From: JAOAPY01 sp038237475
Lineage (GTDB): Bacteria; Acidobacteriota; Blastocatellia; Pyrinomonadales; Pyrinomonadaceae
Direction of reading: 5' to 3'
Length of the DNA: 64,000 nucleotides
Assembly (NCBI GenBank): GCA_038237475.1
Contig: JBBRYS010000006.1
Coordinates: 248,001 to 312,000, forward strand
Below, in pieces: positions 27,215 through 35,950 of this stretch. How positions within the stretch are numbered: position 1 is the first letter of the stretch; each line of letters starts with the position of its first letter. The notes below the pieces were generated by a model that saw only the letters and a program-made list of their open reading frames with translations, was not told the origin of the DNA and ran no database searches. The translations under genes and the position numbers were made by a program.

Positions 27215-28474
27215 TCACTGCTGCGTCGCTCGAAAAGCAAGTTGACCTTTGGCGAAGACTTTCCAGGTCTGTTCGACACCGAAAAAATAAGTCAGTTCGC
27301 GATAGTCATCGCAATCATGAATCACGAAATCCGCAAGCTTCCCAGGCTCGAGCGATCCGATCTGATCTCCGCGCCCAAGACTATACGCCGCATTGATGGT
27401 TACAGCTGTGATTGCCTCTGCTGGTAAAACTTTCATCTGCGTTGCCGCCAACGAAAGTACCAGCGGCATCGAGGTAGTGGGCGCAGAACCCGGGTTGAAA
27501 TCCGTTGCCAGCACCAGCGCCAGGCCGGCGTCAATCATGGCGCGCGCCGCGGGATACCGTGGGGATCCCAGTGCATACACCGAAGCCGGTAAAAGCACCG
27601 GTTGGACCGCGGCTGCGACCAAGGCTGCGATACCTTGTGCATCAGTATGCTCGAGATGATCGGCCGTCGCAGTCTTTAGTTCAGCTGCCAAAATTGCGCC
27701 GCCTGAGAGCGACAATTGATCGGCATGCAGGCGAAGACCCAGGCCGTGACGGCGTGCCGCCATCAAGATCTTCCGCGTCTCAGGCACGCTGAACACTTTC
27801 TGCTCACAAAAAACATCGCAGTATTCTGCGAGTTGCTGGTCTGCTACCAGCGGGAGCATTTCGTCAATCACGAGCTGCACATACTCACCGCGGCGCTGGC
27901 GATATTCGATGGGAATTTCATGGGCGCCGAGAAATGTAGGCACGTAGCGCAGGTGAGTTGCCGGGTCTTCATTCAGCCGCTTGATTGCGCTCAGGATCTT
28001 TAATTCGTCCGCGCTGCTCAGTCCGTAGCCTGATTTTGCCTCGACCGTGGTAGTGCCGCCGCGCAGGAACCAGCGAGCATAGCGTCGCGCGCTTCCGATC
28101 AACTCGTCGATCGTCGCGGCGCGTGTTGCCCGCACTGTCGACTGGATGCCTCCTCCGCGCGCGGCGATCTCCTGGTAAGTCGCGCCACCTACACGTTCTT
28201 CAAACTCGTCCGCACGCGTTCCCGCAAAAACCGGATGCGTGTGAGCATCGACAAATCCGGGCAGGACGACTCGGCCGCCGGCGTCGACAACGTCACAGTC
28301 GCCGTCGATAACGGATTCGATCTCCTGACGAGTGCCAAGCTTCGCAATCCGGTCCTCCCGTATCAGCATGGAGCCGTCTTCGATAATTGAGAGCTCGCGC
28401 ATCTCAGCGCCCGTGCGTGGTCGAGGTGGACCGGCCAGCGTCACCAGTTGTTTACAGTTAAGTACGGCTAGCAT
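27215..28474 (-). CDS. hutI: Imidazolonepropionase
   Basis: Hydrolyses imidazolonepropionate to formiminoglutamate in histidine breakdown. The amidohydrolase metal motif is VDAHTHPVFAG; ARGGGIQSTVRATR and AKSGYGL are substrate-loop motifs; HADQLS and ATDFNPGSAPTTSMP complete the metal and substrate site. Length of 419 residues is normal. A GTG start at 28492 would add six residues and overlap the permease by 35 bp; the ATG at 28474 overlaps it by 17 bp. No hutH, hutU or hutG is in the window. Tight linkage to the permease suggests joint use. Confidence 0.95.
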   Translation of the reverse strand: MLAVLNCKQLVTLAGPPRPRTGAEMRELSIIEDGSMLIREDRIAKLGTRQEIESVIDGDCDVVDAGGRVVLPGFVDAHTHPVFAGTRADEFEERVGGATYQEIAARGGGIQSTVRATRAATIDELIGSARRYARWFLRGGTTTVEAKSGYGLSSADELKILSAIKRLNEDPATHLRYVPTFLGAHEIPIEYRQRRGEYVQLVIDEMLPLVADQQLAEYCDVFCEQKVFSVPETRKILMAARRHGLGLRLHADQLSLSGGAILAAELKTATADHLEHTDAQGIAALVAAAVQPVLLPASVYALGSPRYPAARAMIDAGLALVLATDFNPGSAPTTSMPLVLSLAATQMKVLPAEAITAVTINAAYSLGRGDQIGSLEPGKLADFVIHDCDDYRELTYFFGVEQTWKVFAKGQLAFRATQQ

Positions 28475-29912
28475 CTTGGTTGAGACGGGCACGTTTTTTT
28501 CCCGAGAGAAATATCAGGGCGCCGATGACGTTCGCCAGCACTACCACCGCAATGATCTTGATGGCAAATGCCAGCCGGCTTCTGACGTCGATAATGGGGA
28601 AGACCGTGTAGAAGGTATAGATCACTGAGACGAGAAAACCCGAAATCGACGCGAGCTTGAGCCACCACGGCGCCTTAACACCAAAGCGGTGCGCGGCCAC
28701 AATTGGTATCGCAAATAACACCATGTAAATCAAAGCATAAAAAGCGCCGGCAACATTGTCCTGAAACTGAAATGCCTCCTGTTCGCTGACACCGATGAGA
28801 CTGGCCAGGCTGGCGACGAGCGTTATCACTCCTACAAACAGAATGGAATTAACAGGAGTGCGATAGCGCGGATGCAGTCGCGCAAACCAGCCGGGCAGCA
28901 GGTCGTCCCAACCCGCCACCATTGGCAGACGTGTGTTGCCGGCGAAATAAATACTCATCAAAGCAATCTGTCTCGCTGCTACGCCAAATATGGTGATCGA
29001 GATCAGCGTAGATACCCAGCCCACCGGACCGAAGCCGATACTAAGGACCTGCGGTATTGGTCCAATCAGGTCCACTTTCGCTGGCGAAACAAAGGTCAGC
29101 ACCGAGGCCGTACCCAGGATAAACATCACCGCAATAATCGGCGCGGAAATCAGAACTGAGCGCTTGATATTGCGCACGGGGGCGCGACACTCTCCCGCAA
29201 GGATGGCGATGTATTCAAATCCTGAGAGCGCCCCGACCGCGAGCTTGCTGCAGACATTAAAATCGTAGGTTGAAAATTTCGGCATCTGCGCAGGCAGTAG
29301 ATGATAATTAGCCAGCGAGCCCCGGTCGGCAGTGAAAAATGGCAGCAGGATCAAAACGGCAAAGGTAAATAAGAGAAGGGCACCGCCAAAATTTTGTACC
29401 CATTTTCCCAACGCGAGGCCTCGCCTCGAAGCAGCAATCACGGCGATCATTAACACACCGCAGACAACCGAGGTTACCCACTTGTTCTCGTGCATCCATT
29501 CGGCCCGCGGTCCGATGGCATAGGCAATGTTCTTCTTGATAATGAGAGCGATGCCCGACATCACCAGGACCCCGAAAACCCATAGGTTCCAGGCCACCAT
29601 AAAAGCGACGAAGTCATTGAAGGCCAGCTTGGCCCATTGATAGATGCCGCCTTCCAACGGCATTTGTTGATTGAGAAAAATCACCACCGCGGCGAGGGGA
29701 AGATAGAAAAAGACGATGGCGATCGCCCAGAAGACGATTTGTGAGTCGCCCAGCTTGGCGGCCCATCCGACCCACACAGTGCCTACTACAAAAACTACCT
29801 GGATGAGGACGAGATCAAAAAGACCAAGTTCTTTTTTGAAAACGGCGCTACGGGCCTCGACTAGGTCGGCGAGCGCCTGGCGGTCACTTGTCTGGTTCGG
29901 TTCCGCTGCCAA
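28458..29912 (-). CDS. APC-superfamily amino acid permease
   Basis: A 484-residue protein with 12 predicted helices. The helix 1 region has ELGLFDLVLIQVVFVVGT, the unwound-helix position expected for amino acid binding, and helix 2-3 has MPLEGGIYQWAKLAFNDF, typical of the APC family. The start codon appears to be TTG at 29912 without a clear ribosome site; the frame stays open a little further upstream. Overlap with hutI makes histidine or a related amino acid a reasonable but unproved substrate. Confidence 0.85.
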   Translation of the reverse strand: MAAEPNQTSDRQALADLVEARSAVFKKELGLFDLVLIQVVFVVGTVWVGWAAKLGDSQIVFWAIAIVFFYLPLAAVVIFLNQQMPLEGGIYQWAKLAFNDFVAFMVAWNLWVFGVLVMSGIALIIKKNIAYAIGPRAEWMHENKWVTSVVCGVLMIAVIAASRRGLALGKWVQNFGGALLLFTFAVLILLPFFTADRGSLANYHLLPAQMPKFSTYDFNVCSKLAVGALSGFEYIAILAGECRAPVRNIKRSVLISAPIIAVMFILGTASVLTFVSPAKVDLIGPIPQVLSIGFGPVGWVSTLISITIFGVAARQIALMSIYFAGNTRLPMVAGWDDLLPGWFARLHPRYRTPVNSILFVGVITLVASLASLIGVSEQEAFQFQDNVAGAFYALIYMVLFAIPIVAAHRFGVKAPWWLKLASISGFLVSVIYTFYTVFPIIDVRSRLAFAIKIIAVVVLANVIGALIFLSGKKRARLNQDASRT

Positions 29913-29958
29913 AATGTTCGCTGGAGTAGCAACTGAAATCGATACGATGATCGCGAGC

Positions 29959-30414
29959 CTACCCTGACGACGTGTGATCGTGAACTATCTTCCAGCCGTT
30001 TTTTGTCCGGCGAAAGATCAGGGTGAACTTCCCATGCGGTTCGTCCTGAGCGCGTTTCAGGCGCCAACTGCCAATAACTACTGCGCCGTCACTGCCCAGT
30101 GGTTTGATATCTAAATCCGAGAATGTGAGGGTGCCCATTTTCTCTTTTGAGTTGTAGTTCTTTTGATAGCGCTCAAGCACTGTTTGCCAACCATGCGTCA
30201 CAGCGTCACCGGAGACGAACACCGTATTAGCGGAGCGGTCATAGCCATCCATGTAGCCGGGGATGTCGCCGCGGTTCCAGGCGTCGCGCTGGGCCTCAAG
30301 CACGGCGCGGATGGCTACACTAAGTTTGGTTTCGCTTTTTGGTAAGCGTTGCGCTTTCAACTGTAAGCCCAGGACGAGAATTATTAGCAGAGCCGTGGCA
30401 CTCATTCGGCGCAT
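29959..30414 (-). CDS. Secreted NTF2-like (DUF4440) protein
   Basis: The frame runs up to 30639, but a good ribosome site (AAGGAAGGTGGACC) precedes the ATG at 30414, which begins a signal peptide (SATALLIILVLGLQLKAQ). The 150-residue product has one NTF2-like domain: VLEAQRDAWNRGDIPGYMDGY is the opening helix, the middle has VTHGWQTVLERYQKNY, and FTLIFRRTKNGWKIVHDHTS is the closing hairpin. This is the DUF4440/YybH pattern. Function unknown. It lies 46 bp upstream of the permease gene in the same direction. Confidence 0.82.
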   Translation of the reverse strand: MRRMSATALLIILVLGLQLKAQRLPKSETKLSVAIRAVLEAQRDAWNRGDIPGYMDGYDRSANTVFVSGDAVTHGWQTVLERYQKNYNSKEKMGTLTFSDLDIKPLGSDGAVVIGSWRLKRAQDEPHGKFTLIFRRTKNGWKIVHDHTSSG

Positions 30415-30553
30415 GGTCCACCTTCCTTTCTCAGGGACTGGTAAGCCTTGTTTGCGGGCCAGACTATAAGTGCAGTCACTGCTTTTCGCCAAGCTTTTCC
30501 GATCTGTTATGACCGCCCTGTTGGAAATCGATTGCTCGGAAAAGATCGGCTTT

Positions 30554-31246
30554 TTAACTGTGACTGACCAGCCAATCTCGCACATCAGCGCGCATCGAAG
30601 GCACGAAATCATGCGCGGCATCGTGACTGCGAGCCTCAACGTCGCGAGCCCTCATCCTTAAGCGTTCCGGGTAATCAGCGACGCGTGCCGGCGGATAAAA
30701 TTCATCGCGCGTGCCGGAGAGATAGAGCACGGCGGCTTCGCTGGGTTGATACACATCGCTGGTCTCCCAATCACCGGGCAGGCCGCCGCAAATACCAATC
30801 ACCCCGCGCAACTTGTCCGGATGAGTAAACGCAAAGCGAAAGTTGAGCGCGCATGTTTGTGAGAAGCCGAGCAGAAAGATGCGTTGCTCATCAACCATTC
30901 CCTCTGCGGTGAGATCGGAAATCAAATCAAGCAGCGCCTGGTGGTGTACAGCAACAGACTCTTCTGCTTTAAAGTTTGTCAGCCAGCCAAAGCCAAAGCG
31001 CAATGGCCCGCCGGCTTCTCTGGGTTCCTTGATGTGCTGGTGAAAACCCTGCAGCGAAGCGATGGCGAAATTGTCCGGCACCATCAGACGCGCCTCGCGC
31101 ATCATCTGGCGCTTGCTCGCGCCGTAACCATGCAGCCCGAGCAATAGTGGCGCCGGGCGTTCGTCGGGCAGGTGCAGGTCGTAATAGAGATTTATCCCGG
31201 CGCGTATTGAACGTTCTTCCGTGGGATTTGTTTTATCGCTATTCAT
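30554..31246 (-). CDS. Alpha/beta hydrolase, phospholipase/carboxylesterase type
   Basis: A 230-residue serine hydrolase of the YpfH/carboxylesterase kind. The oxyanion region is LLLGLHGYG, the nucleophile elbow LLGFSQTCAL, the acid is in SGTRDEFYPP and the histidine in HDAAHDF. The catalytic triad is complete. The frame starts at 31330 but the ATG at 31246 (MNSDKTN) has GAGGAA 13 nt upstream and matches the family start better. The substrate is unknown; related proteins hydrolyse short acyl esters. Confidence 0.85.
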   Translation of the reverse strand: MNSDKTNPTEERSIRAGINLYYDLHLPDERPAPLLLGLHGYGASKRQMMREARLMVPDNFAIASLQGFHQHIKEPREAGGPLRFGFGWLTNFKAEESVAVHHQALLDLISDLTAEGMVDEQRIFLLGFSQTCALNFRFAFTHPDKLRGVIGICGGLPGDWETSDVYQPSEAAVLYLSGTRDEFYPPARVADYPERLRMRARDVEARSHDAAHDFVPSMRADVRDWLVSHS

Positions 31247-31502
31247 TTCAGCTACAGTTTCCTCGGCCCTAGCATACAACATGACCCGAGTGGTTATCTG
31301 CAAGCTTTTGACTTCGCTCACTTCCGTCATCGTTGTCAGTGACTTGAGTCCGCCGCGAGTTGTGGCGGGACAAAGGCGCCTTATGACTCCCCCAGCCTTA
31401 CAAAGTTATTAGGTCTCCTTCGTTGCAATCAATGCACAGGAAAGCTACGATGCTGGTTCGCAAGTGCATGTATCAGAACGATTACTTACTGAGGTACGAC
31501 AA

Positions 31503-31820
31503 ATGAAATTTCCGGGTGGCTTGAACATTCAACAGATGATGAAGCAGGCGCAGTCGATGCAGGAAAAGATGCAGAAGGAGATGCAGGAACTGCGCGTCGA
31601 GGCGTCTTCAGGGGGCGGCGTGGTCACAGTCCAGATGCAGGGCAATCATGAGATCATCTCGCTTAAGATCGATCCCGAAGCCGTTAAGGAAGGCGACGTA
31701 GAGATGTTACAGGACATGATCCTCGCCGCCATTAACGAAGCCAACCGCAAAGTTGACGAAGCTATGAAAGGCAAGCTCGGCGGAATGTTACCCCCCGGAC
31801 TGGGCGGAATGCTGGGTTAG
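31503..31820 (+). CDS. ybaB: YbaB/EbfC nucleoid-associated protein
   Basis: A 105-residue DNA-binding protein, starting MKFPGGLNIQQMMKQAQ; the earlier start at 31464 lacks support, while GAGGT lies 8 nt before 31503. The central region shows VEASSGGGVVTVQMQGNHEI and LKIDPEAV, the standard core. The C-terminus is Gly/Met/Pro-rich (GGMLPPGLGGML). The gene precedes recR, as in a great many bacteria, with a gap of 133 bp. Confidence 0.94.
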   Translation: MKFPGGLNIQQMMKQAQSMQEKMQKEMQELRVEASSGGGVVTVQMQGNHEIISLKIDPEAVKEGDVEMLQDMILAAINEANRKVDEAMKGKLGGMLPPGLGGMLG

Positions 31821-31953
31821 CTGTGCCATGACTGACGAATCCGGGTCTTTGTATTGAGCTTGTTCTTTCTAGGGTCTATGCCGGTCATTTCGCTGAACCA
31901 CCGCTTTGGCCGGGCTCGAGGTCAAAGAACAAAGTACAAAGATCAAAACTCCA

Positions 31954-32568
31954 ATGCTTGAATACGCCGAACCCGTCACAAAACTCATTGACGAATTCAA
32001 ACGCCTGCCGAGCATTGGTCAGAAGTCTGCGCAGCGGCTGGCGTTCCATCTCATGCGCATGCCCGAAGCTGACGTCGAGAGACTGGTTGCGGCAATGCGC
32101 GAAGTTAAGCAACGCATAGTCCTTTGCACGGTTTGCAACAATCACACCGAAATCGATCCCTGCCGCTTTTGTTCCTCGACCACACGCGATAAGAGCGTCA
32201 TTTGCGTCGTCGAAGAGCCTCACAGTTTGGTGGCGGTGGAAAAAACGCGAAGTTTCAAGGGGCTCTATCACGTGCTGCACGGCAGCTTGTCGCCGATTCG
32301 GCATATTGGGCCGAGCGATTTGCGTCTGGCAAACCTGCTGCCGCGACTCAAGCCTGAGAATAATGATGGCGTTCAGGTAAGCGAAATTATTCTGGCCACC
32401 AATCCCACCACCGAAGGCGAAGCCACCGCCAACTACATCGGGCGGCTGTTGAAGCCGTTGGGCCTGCGAGTCACACGCATCGCGATGGGCATGCCGGTCG
32501 GCAGTGATCTGGAATATGTCGATGAAGTGACCATGGACAAAGCCCTCTCCAACCGCCACGAAATCTGA
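31954..32568 (+). CDS. recR: Recombination mediator RecR
   Basis: Works with RecO (and RecF) to load RecA at gaps. The helix-hairpin-helix LPSIGQKSAQRLAFHL is at residues 16-31, the four-cysteine zinc finger CTVCNNHTEIDPCRFC near 55-70, and the Toprim region starts ICVVEEPHSLVAVEKT. The C-terminal ITRIAMGMPVGSDLEYVDEVT-type motif is present (as VTRIAMGMPVG). ATG at 31954 (MLEYAEPV) gives 204 residues, the normal length; the longer frame from 31906 is not conserved. A run of CAAAGNAC-like repeats lies just upstream. Confidence 0.96.
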   Translation: MLEYAEPVTKLIDEFKRLPSIGQKSAQRLAFHLMRMPEADVERLVAAMREVKQRIVLCTVCNNHTEIDPCRFCSSTTRDKSVICVVEEPHSLVAVEKTRSFKGLYHVLHGSLSPIRHIGPSDLRLANLLPRLKPENNDGVQVSEIILATNPTTEGEATANYIGRLLKPLGLRVTRIAMGMPVGSDLEYVDEVTMDKALSNRHEI

Positions 32569-32601
32569 ACTGCGGGGCGCTCGCTTGCTGCTGCTGACTC
32601 T

Positions 32602-33210
32602 CTAAAATCTGACGTGTTCGACGGGGGCGTCCTGCTTGCAGTCGGTGCATGAGTCACCTTCGTCGTAAAAGTGTGCGTCGAACTCAACCAGTGATTTGAT
32701 CGGCACGCCGTTAATCTCGGCGGGTGCCGAGGTGAAGCGAACAATCGCGCCGCAGCCAATCACTTCTGCGCCGAGTGCTTTGACCAGTCCGGCCGTCTCT
32801 TCGATTGCATGGCCGCTGCGGATAATGTCGTCAACCATGATGCATGGATGGATCTCGCCTTGATTAACATACTGGCGGAACATCCGCTGCCCGCCTTCCT
32901 GTTCAGCCCAGTAGATCTGTTCCGCGCTCAAAGCATCGCGCACGCCGAACGCCACCGGAATACCTCCTGAACTCGGACTGACCACCGTGATTTTCGGTAA
33001 GCGGCTCGAGATGTCTCGATCCAGGCGAAACTTTCGGCTTAGAGCTACAGCCAAAACGCGGGCCGTGTCGTAGTAGCGAAATGCGAGCGGCATCTGGAAG
33101 TAGTGCGGCGAGTGTTTGCCGTTGGGATAGACAAAATGGCCCTCGCGAAATGCGCCGGTGCGCTTCAGAATTTGCAAGATGGAATCCGGCGACGGAATCA
33201 GATCGATCAT
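32602..33210 (-). CDS. pyrE: Orotate phosphoribosyltransferase
   Basis: Converts orotate and PRPP to orotidine monophosphate in pyrimidine synthesis. The PRPP-binding motif is CIMVDDIIRSGHAIEET near residues 121-137. The N-terminal GAFREGHFVYPNGKHSPHYFQMPL is the substrate-side motif of this family. The C-terminus has a CTDC motif that may bind metal. GAGGAG 6 nt upstream fixes the ATG. It converges with recR (33-bp gap). Confidence 0.92.
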   Translation of the reverse strand: MIDLIPSPDSILQILKRTGAFREGHFVYPNGKHSPHYFQMPLAFRYYDTARVLAVALSRKFRLDRDISSRLPKITVVSPSSGGIPVAFGVRDALSAEQIYWAEQEGGQRMFRQYVNQGEIHPCIMVDDIIRSGHAIEETAGLVKALGAEVIGCGAIVRFTSAPAEINGVPIKSLVEFDAHFYDEGDSCTDCKQDAPVEHVRF

Positions 33211-33419
33211 GTTTGGCTCCTCATCAACAAGAACTAGTCAGCCATCGGTTCAGTCCGACGCACAGGCCCGGTTGCAGTTCCTATGTAGCTTCGCGCTCTC
33301 CAGGTTATTGATCCGGAGGACAGTGAAGCTCAAAGTCTAAGGAACAGGCCGGGAGATCGTTGGCTTACTTACTGCTGACAACTGACTACTTATTTCGGGG
33401 ACAGCATACATCAACTCTG

Positions 33420-33884
33420 TCATTTTGCTCCACGACCCAGCACGCGATTAATTAATGAACGCTGATCGCTTGAGAGCATTTCCGGCAGTTCATCCAGCCG
33501 AAACCAGTCTGCCTCTATTATTTCAACGCTCTGCGGCCTGGGTGCGCCCTGTGCGCGGCAACGGAAGACGATTTCCATTTGGGGGATGCGCTTCAGAGTT
33601 CGCACCAACACCATTTCCACTGCCACCAACTCGAGACCCACTTCTTCGCGCAACTCGCGCCGCACTGCCTCCTCAGGCTGCTCTCCGGCCTGAACAAAGC
33701 CGCCGGGGATTCCCCAGCCACTGCCGCTGCGAAAGACGTGCTTAAGTAGTAGTACTCGCTCCTGGTTGTCGAGCACGATTGCCCCGGCAGTCACACTGAA
33801 ACGAGTATTCGTAAAACGAGCGAAGCAGCGCCGCATGGTCACAGGCGTAAAACGAAACAGAGATCCCAGCAGACTTTTTAGCAT
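33420..33884 (-). CDS. Nudix hydrolase
   Basis: The Nudix box is present and complete: GGFVQAGEQPEEAVRRELREEVGL, read as G-x5-E-x7-REL-x-EE-x-G, around residues 61-83. The protein is 154 residues with a basic N-terminus (FRFTPVTMRRCFARF). It would hydrolyse a nucleoside diphosphate linked to another group; specificity cannot be read from the box. It stands alone between the pyrE promoter region and a repeat-rich gap. Confidence 0.9.
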   Translation of the reverse strand: MLKSLLGSLFRFTPVTMRRCFARFTNTRFSVTAGAIVLDNQERVLLLKHVFRSGSGWGIPGGFVQAGEQPEEAVRRELREEVGLELVAVEMVLVRTLKRIPQMEIVFRCRAQGAPRPQSVEIIEADWFRLDELPEMLSSDQRSLINRVLGRGAK

Positions 33885-34313
33885 CGGCTAGAGGTTATCA
33901 CGACGGGTGATCCTGGTGGGTTTGCGTTTTTGTTGCCAGGTGATTAGTGCCCGGGTAGCGGGTGGCAGTAAGTCCGTGTTTAGCGGAAGATCGAAAATAG
34001 CCCACCACTTCAGTGGTGGGAAACCCGCGGAAAAAATTAGATCGGAGCCCCCTTTAGCGGGCGACTGAAAAAGGTCGGTCACGGACTGGATCCTGCGCCT
34101 GATCCCTGGGATGAATTTGCGGGGCTCCCATCAGCCGTCCGTTTCACGGACTACGATTTGGGTCGCGAGTGATCCCAGCGATAATCACTGGGCTATTATC
34201 ATTCGTCCGCTTTGCAGACTGCGATTTGGCAGAGCCTGTCTTTAGCAATGCCTGGTGGGATATATTAGGCGGCCGCTCAACCGGGACGGAACAAACCAAG
34301 GGAGATTGATCTC
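33885..34313. other. Intergenic region with dispersed hairpin repeats
   Basis: No gene is supported. A 64-codon minus-strand frame (33888-34082) is derived from the repeats. Hairpins are at 34001-34020, 34137-34151, 34174-34192 and 34205-34219; the last 90 bp include the ribosome site of the next gene. Confidence 0.6.
34001..34219. repeat. REP-like composite repeat, copy 2
   Basis: CCCACCAC-TTCA-GTGGTGGG (34001-34020), GTCCGT-TTC-ACGGAC (34137-34151), CCCAG...CTGGG followed by CTATTATCATTCGTCCG (34174-34208), and a decayed GTCCGC-TTT-GCAGAC (34205-34219). The second and third modules match those at 10.1-10.24 kb in reverse orientation. Confidence 0.65.
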
Positions 34314-35201
34314 ATGAAGCGATTATCTTTAGCTGGCATCATATTGATGCTGTTGTTGGGGAACGTCAAAGCGCAGACTGCCGCGCCAAAAGCTAAGATG
34401 GCGGCTGCTGCCGCTGAGCTGACGCAATTGCTGGACGAGTTCCTCGCAGGCGCTTCACGCAATGATGCCGCGGTTCACGATCGCTTTTGGGCCGACGATC
34501 TGATCTACACCGGATCGACCGGACGACGTCGCGGTAAAGCAGAGATTTTGAGCGACGTGCGTTCTGCTCCGGCACCAAAGCCTGGGGATCCTTCCACAGT
34601 TTTTACAGCTCAAGACACGCGAATCCAGCAGTATGGTGACACAGCTATTGTGGCGTTTCGTCTGGTCGGAACTACGTCGAAGAACGGTTCAGTGGAAGTG
34701 ATGAATTATCTCAACAGCGGCACCTTTGTGAAACGCAATGGCCGGTGGCAGGTCGTGAACTGGCAAGCGACGAAAGTGGAACCCGAAGCAGCCTCGGCCA
34801 GGAAAGAAGTTTCTGCGCAGGAACCTGATCGGCCTTCCGTTGACCTGCCGCCCGATCTTGCTCGAGTGCTGAAGGATTATGAAGCGGGTTGGACGGCGGG
34901 CGACGCAGCCGCGTTGGCTAACCTCTTCGCTGAAGATGGTTATGTGCTAAGCGGCGGACATGGTCCAGTCAAAGGCAGGGTGGCCATCCAAAAGCTGTAC
35001 ACCCATCCTGGCACCCCGCTTTTTCTGCGAGCTCTAGCCTATGCAGTGAATGGGAACGTTGGTTACATCATTGGAGGCTACAGCAGGATGCCGGACCAGC
35101 CGGACCAGGGTAAGTTTACGTTGACACTGAGCAAGAGTGTAGACGGTCGTTGGTTGATAGTTTCGGACATGGACAATTCCAATAGTCGAGGCCAGGGATG
35201 A
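34314..35201 (+). CDS. Secreted protein with two tandem NTF2-like (DUF4440) domains
   Basis: A signal peptide (LSLAGIILMLLLGNVKAQ) leads into an Ala/Lys-rich linker. Domain 1 is about residues 40-155 (ELTQLLDEFLAGASRNDAAVHDRFWADDLIYTG... is its opening, closing with FVKRNGRWQVVNWQAT). Domain 2 is about 180-290 (LKDYEAGWTAGDAAALANLFAEDGYVLSGG, closing with FTLTLSKSVDGRWLIVSDMDN). Both show the cone-shaped NTF2/SnoaL layout. The duplication inside one chain suggests a pseudo-dimer. GGGAG precedes the ATG. Function unknown. Confidence 0.83.
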   Translation: MKRLSLAGIILMLLLGNVKAQTAAPKAKMAAAAAELTQLLDEFLAGASRNDAAVHDRFWADDLIYTGSTGRRRGKAEILSDVRSAPAPKPGDPSTVFTAQDTRIQQYGDTAIVAFRLVGTTSKNGSVEVMNYLNSGTFVKRNGRWQVVNWQATKVEPEAASARKEVSAQEPDRPSVDLPPDLARVLKDYEAGWTAGDAAALANLFAEDGYVLSGGHGPVKGRVAIQKLYTHPGTPLFLRALAYAVNGNVGYIIGGYSRMPDQPDQGKFTLTLSKSVDGRWLIVSDMDNSNSRGQG

Positions 35202-35273
35202 AGATCTGAAGACCTCCGGGTGGATAAACACGGGTTTGAAACTGACGGCGCAGAACCAGGAGTCCTGAATAAG

Positions 35274-35813
35274 ATGCCAAAATACGTTGCGTTTCTGAGA
35301 GCGATCAATGTCGGAGGTCACGTCGTTAAGATGGATCGCTTACAGGGTCTGTTTGTCGAGCTTCGTTTTACTAATGTCGAGACGTTTATTGCCAGCGGCA
35401 ATGTAATCTTTGACTCACCGTCGCGAAGCACCAAATCGCTGGAGCGAAAACTAGAGAAGCATTTGCAGGACGAACTGGGGTATGCGGTGGTTACTTTTAT
35501 CCGCAGCACCGCTGAGTTGCCACCAATCTTAAGCTCCCAGCCGTTTGAGAAATCAGAGTTGGAGAACAAAGCTAACACTCTTTATGTTGGATTCTTATCC
35601 GAGCCGCCGCATAAGGCAGTGGTGGGAAAGTTAAAGGCGTGCGCGACCGATGTCGATCTCTTCAACGTCTCGGGGCGAGAAGTCTATTGGCTCTGCTTGA
35701 CGAAGTTCAGCGAATCACAGTTCTCAGGGGCACGGCTCGAGAAAACCCTTGGGTCGCCAACTACGCTGCGCAACGTTAATACCATCAAGCGGATTGTCGC
35801 CAAATATTCCTGA
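35274..35813 (+). CDS. DUF1697-family protein
   Basis: The protein begins MPKYVAFLRAINVGGH, followed by MDRLQGLFVELRFTNVETFIASGNVIF, the standard opening of DUF1697. FIRSTAELPPIL and NTLYVGFL are further matches. It is 179 residues, normal for the family. An AGGAG lies about 11 nt before the ATG at 35274; the frame upstream to 35220 overlaps nothing but is not conserved. The biochemical role of this family is not established. It is 72 bp after the NTF2-like gene. Confidence 0.88.
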   Translation: MPKYVAFLRAINVGGHVVKMDRLQGLFVELRFTNVETFIASGNVIFDSPSRSTKSLERKLEKHLQDELGYAVVTFIRSTAELPPILSSQPFEKSELENKANTLYVGFLSEPPHKAVVGKLKACATDVDLFNVSGREVYWLCLTKFSESQFSGARLEKTLGSPTTLRNVNTIKRIVAKYS

Positions 35814-35950
35814 ATTATTCGAGCGACAGCTCGACGCGGAAAGTGGAAACCCGATTGGGTTTGACAGCGTACATCGACTCGAAAAGGGAAGCGCCTCGGG
35901 CGTCTAGCCCGTGACCTAAGCTGGGAAAATTATTGGAGGTTATCGTAAAC

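Noticed and set aside
31885..32559. 224-codon minus frame opposite recR
   Set aside because: Antisense shadow; recR motifs are complete on the plus strand.
33888..34082. 64-codon minus frame
   Set aside because: Composed of the dispersed hairpin repeat.
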